A stretch of DNA of 64,000 bases from Mycobacterium sp. 852013-50091_SCH5140682 (lineage in GTDB: Bacteria; Actinomycetota; Actinomycetes; Mycobacteriales; Mycobacteriaceae). Below the pieces are notes generated by a model. That model searched no databases, was not told the DNA's origin, and saw nothing but the letters and a program-made list of their open reading frames with translations. Shown here piece by piece: positions 35,426-45,849 of this stretch (position 1 is its first letter; each line of letters begins with the position of its first letter). Where the stretch lies: positions 124,001 through 188,000 of the forward strand of contig NZ_LZTB01000011.1 in the NCBI RefSeq assembly GCF_001665685.1. Reading direction: 5' to 3'. Made by a program: the position numbers and the translations under genes.

Positions 35426-35499
35426 GAGGAGCCAGCTTACGGCAGGGGTGGTTCGACCACTTGAATGGCGGTTTTCAGCGGCTGCGGCGACATGCCGGA

Positions 35500-36945
35500 T
35501 CAGACCGGCAACAGCCCGTCGATCACCGAGGCCAGCTGCTTGGCCGAGCGGCACTCGTGCATGGTGATCACCTCGCCGTACTTGGGCGCCGCAGAGTCCC
35601 CGCTGCCCCACAGGTGCCGCGGTTCGGGATTGAGCCAGTGCGCGTGCCTGCTCGCCGACACCATGTGCGCCAGCAGGTCGGCCTGCGGATTGCGGTAGTT
35701 GTTGCGGCCGTCTCCGAGCACCAGCAGCGAGCTCCGCGGTGAGAGCACGTTCGGGAACTTCTCCAGGAACGATACGAAGGCGTGCCCGTAATCGGAGTGC
35801 CCGTCGCGGGTGTACACGCCGGCCTCCCGGGTGATGCGCTGGACCGCGACCGCCAGGTCGGCTTCCGGACCGAACAGCTCGGTGACCTCGTCGGTGGTGT
35901 CGATGAAGGCGAAGACGCGGACGCGGGAGAACTGCTGACGCAGCGCCGCCACCAACATCAGCGTGAAGTGGCTGAACCCGGCGACCGAGCCGGACACATC
36001 ACACAGCACGACCAGCTCGGGCCGGGCGGGGTGAGGCTTGCGGAGCACCACGTCGATCGGCACGCCGCCGGTCGACATGGACTTGCGCAGCGTCTTGCGC
36101 AGGTCGATCTCCCCGGCCCGGGAGCGACGCCGCCGCGCGGCCAGCCGGGTCGCCAGGGTGCGGGCCAGCGGCGCAACGGTTTTGCGCATCTGGCGCAGCT
36201 GTTCGCCTGAGGCGCGCAGGAATTCGACGTTTTCGGCGAGCTGCGGCACACCGTACATCTGCACGTGCTCGCGGCCCAGCTGTTCGGCAGTGCGACGTTT
36301 GGTCTCTGCCTCCACCATCTTGCGCAGCTGCGAGATCCGTTGCGCAGCCATTGCTTTGGCGATTTCTTCTTGGGTGGGCGTCGGTTCGTCGCCGTATGGG
36401 GCCAGAAGCCCGGCAAGCAGCCTGCCCTCCAGATCGTCGAGGCTCATGGCCTTGAGTGCCTGATACGACGAGTACGACGGCCCGCGGCTCGAGGTGTAGC
36501 GGCCGTAGGCTTCCACGATCTGGGCGATCATCGCTGCCAACCGATCGTCGAGACTGGCCAGATCCTCGTTATCGGAGAGCATCTGTACCAACGCGGCCCG
36601 CATGGCCTCGACATCCTCCGGCGGCAGTTGCTGCGTCTGGCCGTCCGGCGCGTCGTCGTCGGACAGCACGGTCCGCGCTCCCAGCGCAGCCGGGAAGAAC
36701 AGGTCGAACATCGCGTCGTAGGTGTCGCGGTGGTCGGCACGGCGCAGGACCGAGCACGCGATGCCCTCACGCAGCGCCTCGCGGTCCCCCAATCCCAGCA
36801 CCGTCATCACCCGACCGGCATCCACCGTCTCCGACGGTCCCACCGAGATACCTTGCTTGCGCAGGGCTTCGACGAACTCGACGAGATGCCCCGGCAGGCC
36901 GTGCGGGGCCAGCGGCTGGGGCGGTCGAACCCGACGAGAGGCCAT
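35500..36945 (-). CDS. von Willebrand A (CoxE-like) protein, MoxR partner (Rv2425c-type)
   Basis: 481 aa from ATG 36945, which shares one base with the MoxR stop (TGATG). The N-terminal half is helical ([20 protein letters not shown], then [13 protein letters not shown]). The vWA domain begins near residue 310 with MIDAS motif DVSGS (Asp316, Ser318, Ser320), and [12 protein letters not shown] supplies the later metal loop. Such proteins pair with MoxR AAA+ ATPases in assembly or metal-insertion roles. No clear substrate enzyme lies next door. Confidence 0.87.
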   Translation of the reverse strand: MASRRVRPPQPLAPHGLPGHLVEFVEALRKQGISVGPSETVDAGRVMTVLGLGDREALREGIACSVLRRADHRDTYDAMFDLFFPAALGARTVLSDDDAPDGQTQQLPPEDVEAMRAALVQMLSDNEDLASLDDRLAAMIAQIVEAYGRYTSSRGPSYSSYQALKAMSLDDLEGRLLAGLLAPYGDEPTPTQEEIAKAMAAQRISQLRKMVEAETKRRTAEQLGREHVQMYGVPQLAENVEFLRASGEQLRQMRKTVAPLARTLATRLAARRRRSRAGEIDLRKTLRKSMSTGGVPIDVVLRKPHPARPELVVLCDVSGSVAGFSHFTLMLVAALRQQFSRVRVFAFIDTTDEVTELFGPEADLAVAVQRITREAGVYTRDGHSDYGHAFVSFLEKFPNVLSPRSSLLVLGDGRNNYRNPQADLLAHMVSASRHAHWLNPEPRHLWGSGDSAAPKYGEVITMHECRSAKQLASVIDGLLPV

Positions 36946-37820
36946 CAGTTGAGCCTCAGCTCCCCGGCAGCCCGCTGCTGATCGGACTGATGTTTGAGCA
37001 CGACGCCGAGCGTGGCGGCGATCATCGCGTCGTCGATGGTGTCCAGACCGAGGGCCAGCACGGTCCGGCCCCAGTCGATGGTCTCGGCGACCGACGGAAG
37101 TTTCTTGAGCTGCATGCCCCGCAGCACTCCGATGATCCGCACGAGTTCGGCGGCGATGTGCACGGGCAGTTCCGGAACCCGCGACAGCAGGATGCGCCGC
37201 TCCAGGTCGGCATCGGGAAAGTCGATGTGCAGGAACAGACAACGACGCTTGAGCGCCTCGGACAATTCGCGGGTGGCATTGGACGTCAGCAGCACGAACG
37301 GCGGCCGCTCGGCGGTGATGGTGCCCAGCTCCGGCACGGTGACCGCGAAGTCGGACAGCACCTCCAGCAGCAGACCCTCGATCTCGATGTCGGCCTTGTC
37401 GGTCTCGTCGATCAACAGCACGGTCGGGTCGGTGCGCCGGATCGCGGTCAGCAGTGGCCGGCTCAGCAGGAATTCCTCGCTGAACACGTCCATCTTGGTC
37501 TGATCCCAGTCGCCACTCCCCGCCTGGATTCGCAGGATCTGCTTGGCGTGGTTCCACTCGTAGAGGGCGCGGGCCTCGTCGACGCCCTCATAGCACTGCA
37601 GCCGTACCAACTCGCTGCCGGTGGTCTGCGCGACCGCGCGGGCCAGCTCGGTCTTACCCACCCCGGCCGGCCCCTCCACCAGCAGCGGCTTGCCGAGCCG
37701 GTCGGCGAGGAAAACCGCAGTGGCCGTGGCGGTATCGGGCAAGTATCCGGTTTCGGCCAGCCGCCGCGCGACATCGTCGATGTCGGCGAACAGCGGCGTC
37801 GGGCGCGCGGGCACGCTCAC
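36945..37820 (-). CDS. MoxR-family AAA+ ATPase (Rv2426c-type)
   Basis: 291 aa. Walker A GPAGVGKT (50-57), Walker B LLIDET (135-140), sensor-1 TSNATRELSEALKRRCLFLHIDFP with the Arg finger, typical of MoxR chaperone-like ATPases. It is coupled to the vWA gene downstream by stop-start overlap. It lies 16 bases after proA on the same strand, so proA-moxR-vWA may be cotranscribed. Confidence 0.88.
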   Translation of the reverse strand: MSVPARPTPLFADIDDVARRLAETGYLPDTATATAVFLADRLGKPLLVEGPAGVGKTELARAVAQTTGSELVRLQCYEGVDEARALYEWNHAKQILRIQAGSGDWDQTKMDVFSEEFLLSRPLLTAIRRTDPTVLLIDETDKADIEIEGLLLEVLSDFAVTVPELGTITAERPPFVLLTSNATRELSEALKRRCLFLHIDFPDADLERRILLSRVPELPVHIAAELVRIIGVLRGMQLKKLPSVAETIDWGRTVLALGLDTIDDAMIAATLGVVLKHQSDQQRAAGELRLN

Positions 37821-37836
37821 GTATTCTCCCTTTTGT

Positions 37837-39096
37837 CTAGGCCGGGCGGGTCTGACCGTCGCCCCATACGATCCATTTCGTCGAGGTCAGCTCCGGCAGC
37901 CCCATCGGGCCGCGGGCATGCAGCTTCTGGGTGGAGATGCCGATCTCGGCACCGAAGCCGAACTGCTCGCCGTCGGTGAACGCCGTCGAGGCGTTGACCA
38001 TCACCGCGGCCGCATCCACCCGCTCGGTGAACCGTTGTGCCGCAGCGAGATCCGCCGTCACGATGGCCTCGGTGTGCCCGGTGCCGTACTCGTTGACGTG
38101 CGCGATGGCGGCGTCGATGCCGTCGACGACGGCCAGCGCGATCTCCATCGACAAGAACTCCGCGCGCAACTGCTCCTCGGAAGGATCGGCGTGCACGATG
38201 ACACCGGCATCCTGCAGCGCCGCCACCAGCCGCGGCACCGCGGTATCGGCGATGGCGGCGTCGACCAACAGCGACTCGGCGGAATTGCACACGCTGGGCC
38301 GTCGGGTCTTCGAGTTCAGCAGGATTTTCTCGGCCAGGTCGAGATCGGCCGATTCATGGACGTAGACATGACAATTGCCGACGCCGGTCTCGATGGTCGG
38401 CACCTGCGCGTCGCGCACCACGGCGTCGATCAGGCCCGCCCCGCCGCGCGGGATCACCACGTCGACCAGACCGCGGGCCTGGATCAGATGCGTCACGCTG
38501 GCCCGATCGTGGCTCGGCAGCAACTGCACGGCGTCGGCGGGCAGCCCCTCGGCCACCAGCGCGGCCCGCAGGGCATGCACCAGCGCCTCGTTGGAGCGCA
38601 CGGCCGAGGAACTGCCGCGCAGCAGCGCTGCATTACCGGATTTGAGGGTCAGCCCGAACGCGTCGACCGTGACGTTGGGTCGGCCCTCGTAGACCATGCC
38701 CACCACCCCGAGCGGCACGCGCTGCTGACGCAGCTGCAGGCCGTTGGGCAGCGTGCGCCCGCGCAGTACCTCGCCGACGGGATCGGGCAGCCCGGCCACC
38801 TGACGCAGGCCTGCGGCGATGCCGTCGATGCGTTGCGGGTTGAGCGCCAGCCGGTCCAGCATCGCGTCGGGCGTGCCCGCGTCCCGGGCCGCCTCGAGGT
38901 CGCCCGCGTTGGCGGCCAGCACCGCGTCGGCACTGGCCAGCACACTGTCCGCCGCCGCGTGCAGCGCGCGGTTCTTGGTCGCCGTGTTCAGCGTGGCCAG
39001 GGTGCGTGCCGCGACCCGGGCGCGCCGGGCAGCCTCGTGCACCTGCTCTCGCAAATCCTGCGTCGGCGCGCTCACGGCTGGTGTCTGCACACTCAT
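37837..39096 (-). CDS. proA: Gamma-glutamyl phosphate reductase
   Basis: 419 aa from ATG 39096 ([11 protein letters not shown]); the frame is open to 39135. ALDH-superfamily enzyme with [28 protein letters not shown], the [10 protein letters not shown] loop, and [18 protein letters not shown] holding the catalytic Cys. It makes glutamate-5-semialdehyde in proline synthesis; proB, the preceding enzyme, is at 45.9-47.0 kb. It is conserved next to the MoxR pair in M. tuberculosis (Rv2427c). Confidence 0.95.
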   Translation of the reverse strand: MSVQTPAVSAPTQDLREQVHEAARRARVAARTLATLNTATKNRALHAAADSVLASADAVLAANAGDLEAARDAGTPDAMLDRLALNPQRIDGIAAGLRQVAGLPDPVGEVLRGRTLPNGLQLRQQRVPLGVVGMVYEGRPNVTVDAFGLTLKSGNAALLRGSSSAVRSNEALVHALRAALVAEGLPADAVQLLPSHDRASVTHLIQARGLVDVVIPRGGAGLIDAVVRDAQVPTIETGVGNCHVYVHESADLDLAEKILLNSKTRRPSVCNSAESLLVDAAIADTAVPRLVAALQDAGVIVHADPSEEQLRAEFLSMEIALAVVDGIDAAIAHVNEYGTGHTEAIVTADLAAAQRFTERVDAAAVMVNASTAFTDGEQFGFGAEIGISTQKLHARGPMGLPELTSTKWIVWGDGQTRPA

Positions 39097-39169
39097 CGTC
39101 CCAGGGTATCGGAGGTGTTCACGAGAGCTCGACACGTGTCAGCACCCGACTGGTTTAGCGTTGTCGACT

Positions 39170-40030
39170 ATGGCGTCCTCACGGGTGTGCGTGGTCGGAA
39201 GCGTCAATGCAGATCTCACGTTCGCCGTGCCCGCTCTGCCCAAACCGGGTCAGACCGTACTGGCGTCGTCGCTGTCGTCGGCCTCGGGCGGCAAGGGCGG
39301 TAATCAAGCGGTCGCGGCGGCACGCGCCGGCGCTTCGGTGAGCCTCGTCGCCGCACTCGGCGACGATCCGGTCGCCGATTCCCTGCGCACGCATCTGCAG
39401 ACCAACGGCGTGGGCCTGGACGCGGTCGCGACCGTGCCCGGCCCCAGCGGGGCGGCGGCCATCGTCGTCGAGGCCGGCGGCGAGAACAGCATCGTGGTGG
39501 CGCCCGGCGCCAACGCGCATGTCGAGGTCAAGTCCGCCGCCGCCCACACCGCCATCATCTCCGCCGAGGTGGTGCTGATGCAGCTGGAGATCCCGCCGGC
39601 GACGGCGATCGCCGCGGCCCGGCTCGCGCGGTCAGCCGGTGCCGTGGTCATGCTCAACGCGTCACCGACGGGGACCAGGGCCCATGACCTGCTGGCACTG
39701 TCCGCAGTGGTCGACGTGGTGATCGTCAACGAGTCCGAAGCCGCCGAATGGCATTGGCCAGTAACGCATCTGGTGATCACCCGGGGTTCACGGGGCGCCA
39801 GCTACATCGGCGCCGACGAACGGTTCGACGTGCACGCGCCGGCCGTCCGGGCGGTGGATACCACCGGAGCGGGCGACGTGTTCGCCGGCGTGCTGGCCGC
39901 CCATTGGCGCTCGGGGTTCGAGGACGCGCTGCGGCGCGCGTGTGCGGCCGGCGCCCTGGCGACACTGGTGCGCGGCGCCGGTGACTGCGCTCCGTCCGGG
40001 GCGGACATCGACGCGATGCTGGCCCGCTGA
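39170..40030 (+). CDS. rbsK: PfkB-family sugar kinase, ribokinase-like (Rv2436-type)
   Basis: 286 aa from ATG 39170. PfkB motifs: GGKGGNQ (40-46) in the substrate loop and DTTGAGD (230-236) with catalytic base Asp236. Ribokinase-like by GKGGNQA. It phosphorylates ribose or a related sugar with ATP. A TAGCGT hexamer eight bases upstream of the ATG suggests a leaderless transcript. It is divergent from proA and followed 69 bases on by a crotonase gene. Confidence 0.85.
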   Translation: MASSRVCVVGSVNADLTFAVPALPKPGQTVLASSLSSASGGKGGNQAVAAARAGASVSLVAALGDDPVADSLRTHLQTNGVGLDAVATVPGPSGAAAIVVEAGGENSIVVAPGANAHVEVKSAAAHTAIISAEVVLMQLEIPPATAIAAARLARSAGAVVMLNASPTGTRAHDLLALSAVVDVVIVNESEAAEWHWPVTHLVITRGSRGASYIGADERFDVHAPAVRAVDTTGAGDVFAGVLAAHWRSGFEDALRRACAAGALATLVRGAGDCAPSGADIDAMLAR

Positions 40031-40051
40031 GGCGATGAACTGAAACCGATA

Positions 40052-40087
40052 CCGTTGCCATTGCCGTTGCCGTTGCCGTTGCCGTTA
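40052..40087 (+). repeat. Hexanucleotide tandem repeat (CCGTTG)
   Basis: Six units of CCGTTG in tandem, the second with A for G (CCATTG) and the last ending TTA. It lies between the ribokinase-like gene and the crotonase start, ending 12 bases before ATG 40100. If translated from an upstream TTG it would encode a Pro-Leu repeat in frame with the crotonase. Copy-number changes would shift the 5' leader without breaking the frame. Confidence 0.8.
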
Positions 40088-40099
40088 GAGTCGGCATCC

Positions 40100-40924
40100 A
40101 TGACATCGGGACATATCCCGCGACCTCCCAACGGCGACTGGCTTGGCACGCCGTATCTGCGGTTCGAGCGGCAGGGGCCGTTCGGCGTCGTCACCCTCGA
40201 TCGTCCCGCGGCCCGCAACGCCATGACCCCGGCGATGTACTTCGGGATCCGGTACGCGGTGACCCATGTCGAGGCCGATCCCGACCTGGCCGGCCTGCTG
40301 ATCACGGGCACCGGCGATGTATTCGCACCGGGCGGTGACCTCGGCGGCGGTGACGGCGTCGACGACTGGATGAGCTTCGGCGCAGCACTGTCGATGGACG
40401 TCACGCCGTTCGAGACTCTGCGGCAGTCGGTCAAGCCGGTGGTGAGCGCGGTCAACGGGCTGTGCCAGGGCGGCGGGCTGCAGATCGCGATCTGCAGCGA
40501 CATGGCGGTTGTCAGCGATCGCGCCACGTTCCGGGTGCCCGAGCTCTACCGCGGCATCGCCGACACCTACTACAGCCAGATGCTGGCCCGCCTGATCGGG
40601 CCGGTGCGCACCCGCGACCTGATGTTCACCGGGCGCACGTTGTCGGCCGCCGAGGCCGTCGACTGGGGCATGGTGGCGCGCGTCGTCCCGCACGAGGAAC
40701 TGGCGGACGCGGCCCGCGAGGTGCTGGGCCAGTGCTGCCGCACCGCACCGCGGGCCCGCGGAGTCGTGAAGTCCAGCCTGGACAACTACCTGGGGCTCTA
40801 CGACCGGATCGGCATGAAGGCCAGCTACAGCGGCACCGAGGCCGCCGAAGGCTTCCGGGCGTTCAAGGAACGCCGTTCGCCGGACTGGGTCCACCCGCAG
40901 TTGCGTACCGAGGGCCGGCTCTAG
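40100..40924 (+). CDS. Enoyl-CoA hydratase/isomerase (crotonase) family protein
   Basis: 274 aa from ATG 40100. Crotonase core: GVVTLDRPAARNAMTPAMY, the first oxyanion-hole region GTGDVFAPGGDL and the second VNGLCQGGGLQIAICSDMAV, then RTRDLMFTGRTLSAAEAVDWGMV. The two usual catalytic Glu positions are not obvious; the loop after the GGG motif shows VPELYRGIADTYYSQ. The reaction is therefore open (hydratase, isomerase or hydrolase). The leader holds a CCGTTG repeat. Its stop shares CTAG with the convergent nadE stop. Confidence 0.82.
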   Translation: MTSGHIPRPPNGDWLGTPYLRFERQGPFGVVTLDRPAARNAMTPAMYFGIRYAVTHVEADPDLAGLLITGTGDVFAPGGDLGGGDGVDDWMSFGAALSMDVTPFETLRQSVKPVVSAVNGLCQGGGLQIAICSDMAVVSDRATFRVPELYRGIADTYYSQMLARLIGPVRTRDLMFTGRTLSAAEAVDWGMVARVVPHEELADAAREVLGQCCRTAPRARGVVKSSLDNYLGLYDRIGMKASYSGTEAAEGFRAFKERRSPDWVHPQLRTEGRL

Positions 40925-42963
40925 TCCTCGGGGATCTCCCGCTCGATCTCGTCGAGCCAGATCCGCGCCGACATGTCTGACGGCGCCCGCCAGTCACCAC
41001 GCGGCGACAGGGCGCCGCCTGCCGACACCTTGGGACCGTTGGGCAACGCCGAACGCTTGAACTGGGCAAACGAGTAGAAGCGCTGGGCGAACACCTGCAG
41101 CCAGTGCCGAATCTCCTTGAGCGAGTAGGACGGTCGCTTGTCCTCGGGGAAACCGGCCGGCCAGTCCCCGACACCCGCATCATGCCAGGCGTGCCAGGCC
41201 AAGAACGCCACCTTGGACGGGCGGAACCCGTAGCGCAGCACCTGGAACAGCGAAAAATCCTGCAGCGCATAGGGTCCGACCTTGGCTTCGCTGCTCTGGA
41301 TTTGCTCCCCCGCGTCGGTCGGTACCAGCTCAGGGGTGATCTCGGTGTCCAGCACCGATTGCAGGACCGCATTCACGTCGGCTCCGAACTGCCCCGAGGA
41401 AATGACCCACCGGATGAGGTGCTGGATCAGGGTTTTCGGAACGCCGCCGTTGACGTTGTAATGCGACATCTGATCGCCGACACCGTAGGTCGACCACCCC
41501 AGGGCCAGCTCCGACAGGTCCCCGGTGCCCAGCACGATGCCGCCGCGCTGGTTGGCCAGCCGGAACAGATAGTCGGTGCGCAGACCGGCCTGCACGTTCT
41601 CGAAGGTGACGTCGTAGACCTTCTCGCCTCGGGCGTACGGGTGATCCAGACCGGCCAACATCACCTCGGCGGTGCTCGTGATGTCGAGTTCGGCGAAAGT
41701 GACGCCGAGTGCCTCCGCCAGCCGCGTCGCATTGTTCTTGGTGTGATCACCGGTGGCAAACCCGGGCATGGTGAACGCGAGAATGTCACTGCGGGGCCGG
41801 GATTCGCGGTCCATGGCACGGGCGGCGACGATCAGCGCATGGGTGGAATCCAGCCCGCCGGACACCCCGATGACCACCTTGGGGTAGTTCAGCGCACGCA
41901 GCCGTTGCTCAAGACCCGACACCTGGATGTTGTATGCCTCGTAGCAATCCTGTTGCAGCCGTTGCGGATCGGCCGGCACGAACGGGAACCGCTCGATCTC
42001 CCGCAGCAACCCGATGTCGCCGGTCGGCGGGTCGAGCTGGAATTCGATGCGCCGGAAGGCATCACCGACGGCGCGGTAGTGCCGCGCGTTGTCGTCGAAT
42101 GTGCCCATGCGCAGCCGCTCTGCGCGCAGCAGGTCCAGATCCACGTCGGCGACCGAACGCCGTTCACCGCGCGGGAACCGTTCGGTCTCGGCCAGCAGCA
42201 GCCCGTTCTCCCAGATCATGGTCTGGCCGTCCCAGGCCAGGTCGGTGGTGGATTCACCCTCCCCGGCGGCCGCGTAGAGGTAGGCCGCCAGGCAACGCGC
42301 CGACGCCGACCGGGCCAGCAGGCAACGGTCCTCGGCCCGGCCGACGGTGATCGGGCTGCCCGACAGGTTGGCCAGCACCGTCGCCCCGGCCAGCGCGGCC
42401 TGCGCACTGGGCGGGACCGGGACGAACATGTCCTCACAGATCTCGACATGCAGGACCAACCCCGGCAGATCCGAAGCCACGAACAACAGGTCGGGCCCGA
42501 ACGGCGCGTCGGCGCCTGCGACCCGGATGGTGCCGCGCACGTCGTCTCCCGCCGCGGCCTGCCGACGCTCGTAGAACTCGCGATAGGTGGGCAGATATGA
42601 CTTCGGCGCCACCCCGAGCACGGCGCCGCGGTGAATGACCACGGCGGTGTTGTAGATCCGGTGCCCGTGACGCAGCGGGGCGCCGACCACCAGCACGGGT
42701 GTCAGGACGGCCGAGGCCGCCACGATCTCGACGAGTGCCTCTTGCACGGATTCCAGCAGGGTGTCCTGCAGCAGGATGTCCTCGATCGAATACCCGGACA
42801 GCGTCAGTTCGGGAAAGACCGCAACGGCCACCCCGTCGTCGTGGCAGGCCTGGGCCAGTCGCAACACCGATTCTGCGTTGGCCGGCGGGTCCGCCAATGC
42901 CGTGTGAAGGGTGCACGCGGCGACCCGGGCGAAACCATGCCGGTAAGCGGAGTAGAAGTCCAT
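40921..42963 (-). CDS. nadE: Glutamine-dependent NAD+ synthetase
   Basis: 680 aa from ATG 42963 ([11 protein letters not shown]), matching the M. tuberculosis start; ATG 42972 is an alternative. The N-terminal nitrilase-fold glutaminase has [13 protein letters not shown] (catalytic Glu), the [14 protein letters not shown]ys region and [12 protein letters not shown] (Cys). The C-terminal ATP-pyrophosphatase domain has [20 protein letters not shown] and a [24 protein letters not shown] loop. It amidates nicotinic acid adenine dinucleotide, the last step of NAD synthesis. Four-base CTAG overlap with the crotonase stop. Confidence 0.95.
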   Translation of the reverse strand: MDFYSAYRHGFARVAACTLHTALADPPANAESVLRLAQACHDDGVAVAVFPELTLSGYSIEDILLQDTLLESVQEALVEIVAASAVLTPVLVVGAPLRHGHRIYNTAVVIHRGAVLGVAPKSYLPTYREFYERRQAAAGDDVRGTIRVAGADAPFGPDLLFVASDLPGLVLHVEICEDMFVPVPPSAQAALAGATVLANLSGSPITVGRAEDRCLLARSASARCLAAYLYAAAGEGESTTDLAWDGQTMIWENGLLLAETERFPRGERRSVADVDLDLLRAERLRMGTFDDNARHYRAVGDAFRRIEFQLDPPTGDIGLLREIERFPFVPADPQRLQQDCYEAYNIQVSGLEQRLRALNYPKVVIGVSGGLDSTHALIVAARAMDRESRPRSDILAFTMPGFATGDHTKNNATRLAEALGVTFAELDITSTAEVMLAGLDHPYARGEKVYDVTFENVQAGLRTDYLFRLANQRGGIVLGTGDLSELALGWSTYGVGDQMSHYNVNGGVPKTLIQHLIRWVISSGQFGADVNAVLQSVLDTEITPELVPTDAGEQIQSSEAKVGPYALQDFSLFQVLRYGFRPSKVAFLAWHAWHDAGVGDWPAGFPEDKRPSYSLKEIRHWLQVFAQRFYSFAQFKRSALPNGPKVSAGGALSPRGDWRAPSDMSARIWLDEIEREIPED

Positions 42964-43057
42964 CACCTCCATTGTCACCCGTGGGTACCCCGATTCGCGG
43001 GATCCGGCCCGAACCGCCCGGCGTCGCCGCCGCCCGCACCAGCGTGCGCCTATTCTC

Positions 43058-43906
43058 GTGAGGGTGGATGCCCCCGAACTCGTCGCGCTGCTGCAGGGCC
43101 GTCGTGTCGCGGTGTTGACCGGCGCCGGCATGTCCACCGACTCGGGCATCCCCGACTACCGCGGCCCGGATTCGCCGCCGAGCAATCCGATGACCATTCG
43201 GCAGTTCACCTCAGATCCGGTGTTCCGGCAGCGGTACTGGGCCCGCAACCATGTCGGCTGGCGGCACATGGACGAGACGATGCCCAACGCCGGGCACCGG
43301 GCGCTGGCCGCACTGGAGTCCGACGGTGTGGTCGCGGGCCTGATCACCCAGAACGTCGACCTGCTGCACACCAAGGCGGGCAGCCGCACCGTGGTGAACC
43401 TGCACGGTAGCTACGCCCAGGTGGTGTGTCTCGACTGCGGTCACACCATGTCGCGCACCGCGTTGGCCGCCGAGCTGGAGGCCGCCAACCCCGGGTTCCT
43501 CGAGCGAGCCGAGTCGGTCGGAGGCATCGCGGTGGCCCCCGATGCCGACGCCGTGGTTGCCGACACGTCGTCGTTCGTCATCATCGACTGCCCGGCCTGT
43601 GGCGGCATGCTCAAGCCCGACATCGTCTATTTCGGGGAGAGCGTTCCCAAAGACCGGGTGGAGCAGGCCTATTCACTCGTCGACGCCAGCGATGCGCTGC
43701 TGGTGGCCGGATCGTCGCTGACGGTGTATTCGGGTTACCGCTTCGTGCGCCACGCCGCCGCCCACGGCATCCCGGTGGCGATCATCAACCGGGGACCCAC
43801 CCGGGGCGACGATCTGGCCGCCGTGAAAGTCGACGCCGGTTGCTCGGAGTTGCTCACCCTGCTCGCGGGCGAGCTGGTCAGAACGTGTACGGCATCGCCC
43901 GGATAG
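43058..43906 (+). CDS. Sir2-family NAD-dependent protein deacylase
   Basis: 282 aa from GTG 43058 (another GTG lies six bases on). NAD-binding [15 protein letters not shown] (22-36), TQNVDLLH (97-104), catalytic His116 (NLHGS), zinc Cys pairs Cys124/Cys127 and Cys178/Cys181. The domain order fits class II, SIRT4-like sirtuins. It removes acyl groups from lysine using NAD, which the divergent nadE makes. The 3' end overlaps the convergent P450 by 29 bases. Confidence 0.9.
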   Translation: MRVDAPELVALLQGRRVAVLTGAGMSTDSGIPDYRGPDSPPSNPMTIRQFTSDPVFRQRYWARNHVGWRHMDETMPNAGHRALAALESDGVVAGLITQNVDLLHTKAGSRTVVNLHGSYAQVVCLDCGHTMSRTALAAELEAANPGFLERAESVGGIAVAPDADAVVADTSSFVIIDCPACGGMLKPDIVYFGESVPKDRVEQAYSLVDASDALLVAGSSLTVYSGYRFVRHAAAHGIPVAIINRGPTRGDDLAAVKVDAGCSELLTLLAGELVRTCTASPG

Positions 43907-45146
43907 CGTGCACGAAATTGCCCTGCAGGTAGGCCGGCTCGCCTGCCGCGATGTCGGGTAGTTGGTGCAGCAGCTCGCCGAACAGTGCCCGCAGCTGCGT
44001 CCTCGCGACGTGGGCACCGAGGCAGAAGTGCCGCCCCCCGCCACCGAAACCCAAGTGTGGGTTGGGCTTTCGGCTCAGATCGAAACGTTCCGGGTGCTCG
44101 AAGACCTCGGTATCCCAGTTGCCCGAAGCGTAGAACATCACCACGTTCTCCCCGGCCGCGATGTGCTGCCCGGCGAGCTCGACGTCGACCGCCGCGGTGC
44201 GGCGGAAGGTCATCACCGGCGTCGCCCACCGCACGAACTCCTCGACGGCGCCGCCGATCCGGTCGTCGAAATCCGCCATCAGCCAAGCCCTTTGATCGGG
44301 ATTGTCGGTCAGCGCCTTCAGCGCGTGACTGATGGCCTGCCGCGTGGTGTCATTGCCCGCGACGGCGAGCAGCACGAAGAACGCCGCAACCTCGGCATCG
44401 GTGAGCCGGTCGCCGTCGACCTCGGCGTGCACCAGGGCGCTGATCAAGTCGTTCCCAGGATTCTTGCGCCGATCGGCTGCCAGTGCGTTGGCCACCTGAT
44501 GCAGGTAGAACTGGTTGGCACCCAGCACCTCCAGCGGATTGCGCCCGGCCAGGTAGACCGGGTCGGCCCACGACACCAGCGCGTCGGCGGCGTGCGCCAC
44601 CTGCTGCCGCTCGGATTCGGGGATACCGACCATGTCCGACAGCGTGCGGATGGGCAGTTCCTTGGCGCACTGTTCGACGAAGTCGGTGCCGCTGCCCGCA
44701 TCCTTGAGTTCCTGGACGATCTCGCGGGCGTTGTCCTTGATGGACGATTCGATGCGGGCCACCTGCCGCGGAGTGAAGGCCGAGTGCACCAGCTTGCGGA
44801 TCAGCGTGTGCCGCGGCGCGTCCATGGCCAGAAATGACTGCGATGCCTCCAGCAACTCCTGCGGCACCGTGTCGAAAAGCACGCCCTTGCCGGACAGGAA
44901 CGTCTCGCTGTCCCGGCTGACGGTGAGGATGTCGGCGTGCCGCGTGACGGCCCAGAACCCGGGGTCCTCGGGGTCGGGCAAGAGCGTCTCCTCCACCGGA
45001 CGATGCCAGCTGACCGGGCGTTGCTCGCGCAGCAGGGCGAACGACTTCTCGCGTTCAGCGGCGGTGGTGGACCAGAAGGCCTTCGAGGAGATGTCGATCG
45101 GATCGTAGGCACGCGAACCGACGGATGTGATCGGTGACACAGACAT
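43878..45146 (-). CDS. Cytochrome P450
   Basis: 422 aa from ATG 45146. Heme loop [13 protein letters not shown] with Cys375 as iron ligand, I-helix AGNDTT (263-268), ExxR as EEFVR (Glu303, Arg306). A soluble bacterial class needing ferredoxin and reductase; no ferredoxin gene is adjacent. The substrate is unknown; subfamily not assigned. A TTGACT-N18-TAGCGT promoter with a seven-base gap to the ATG predicts a leaderless mRNA, and a 17-bp palindrome lies between the two hexamers, likely bound by the divergent TetR. Confidence 0.9.
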   Translation of the reverse strand: MSVSPITSVGSRAYDPIDISSKAFWSTTAAEREKSFALLREQRPVSWHRPVEETLLPDPEDPGFWAVTRHADILTVSRDSETFLSGKGVLFDTVPQELLEASQSFLAMDAPRHTLIRKLVHSAFTPRQVARIESSIKDNAREIVQELKDAGSGTDFVEQCAKELPIRTLSDMVGIPESERQQVAHAADALVSWADPVYLAGRNPLEVLGANQFYLHQVANALAADRRKNPGNDLISALVHAEVDGDRLTDAEVAAFFVLLAVAGNDTTRQAISHALKALTDNPDQRAWLMADFDDRIGGAVEEFVRWATPVMTFRRTAAVDVELAGQHIAAGENVVMFYASGNWDTEVFEHPERFDLSRKPNPHLGFGGGGRHFCLGAHVARTQLRALFGELLHQLPDIAAGEPAYLQGNFVHAIRAMPYTF

Positions 45147-45153
45147 GGCTGAG

Positions 45154-45183
45154 ACGCTACGTCTAGACACTATGTCTAGTCAA
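45154..45183 (-). promoter_or_regulatory. Candidate leaderless P450 promoter
   Basis: On the minus strand TTGACT (45183-45178) and TAGCGT (45159-45154) are 18 bases apart, and the -10 ends seven bases before the ATG at 45146. Same geometry as the arsR promoter in this window. Confidence 0.6.
45163..45179. promoter_or_regulatory. TetR-type operator between P450 and tetR
   Basis: Perfect inverted repeat CTAGACA-CTA-TGTCTAG. It fills the spacer of the predicted P450 promoter and lies 34 bases upstream of the tetR start, a classical repression and autoregulation arrangement. Confidence 0.65.
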
Positions 45184-45213
45184 GATGTGAACGGGCCCGA
45201 TACGCTGGGCCAC

Positions 45214-45849
45214 ATGGCATCGGTGACCCGGAAACCGCAGGCCAACCGCGAGGAGCGGCGCGGCCAGATCGAGCGGCAGCTGCTGGACGCCACCGATCGG
45301 TTGATGGCCGACGGCACGAGCTTCACCGAACTCAGCGTGGACCGGCTGGCCACCGAGGCAGGAATCTCGCGGGCCAGCTTCTACATCTACTTCGAAGACA
45401 AGGGCCACCTGCTGCGCCGGCTGGCCACCCAGGTGTTCGCCGATCTCGCCTGCGCCGCTCAGCGCTGGTGGGAAGTGGCCGAGCGCACCGATCCTGCCGA
45501 CGTCTACGCCGCCATGGCCGGCATCATCGCGAGCTACCGACGCCACCAGCCGGTACTCATCGCGCTCAACGAGATGTCGGGTTATGACCCCGTGGTCGGC
45601 GAAACCTATCGCGAGCTGCTCGTCGGGATCGCCGCCCAGCTGACTCGCGTCATCGAAGCCGGGCAGGCCGCAGGGACCATCCGTGCCCAGCTACCCGCCC
45701 AGACGACCGCCAGCACGCTGACCTGGATGGTGGAACGCACCTGCCACCAGAACCTGCCGTCACAGCCCGCCTCCTACGATGCCGAGCTCGCCCGCACGCT
45801 GACCGACATCATCTGGGGTGCGCTCTATCTCCGCGCCCCCAAGCTGTGA
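45214..45849 (+). CDS. TetR-family regulator divergent from the P450
   Basis: 211 aa from ATG 45214 (MASVTRKPQANREERR); upstream in-frame ATGs at 45127 and 45172 would place the operator inside the gene and are disfavoured. Helix-turn-helix: IERQLLDATDRLMADGTSFTELSVDRLATEAGISRASFYIYFEDKGHLLRRLA. A TACGCT hexamer ends seven bases before the ATG, so this mRNA may also be leaderless. It likely represses the P450 and itself through 45163-45179. The ligand domain is unassigned. Confidence 0.87.
   Translation: MASVTRKPQANREERRGQIERQLLDATDRLMADGTSFTELSVDRLATEAGISRASFYIYFEDKGHLLRRLATQVFADLACAAQRWWEVAERTDPADVYAAMAGIIASYRRHQPVLIALNEMSGYDPVVGETYRELLVGIAAQLTRVIEAGQAAGTIRAQLPAQTTASTLTWMVERTCHQNLPSQPASYDAELARTLTDIIWGALYLRAPKL

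Noticed and set aside
36946..37557. Longer vWA protein reading through the MoxR gene
   Set aside because: The extra residues are a shadow of the AAA+ gene; the TGATG junction fixes the start.
45127..45213. Upstream start codons for the P450-linked TetR gene
   Set aside because: They would place the operator and P450 promoter inside the coding sequence; the family motif fits ATG 45214.
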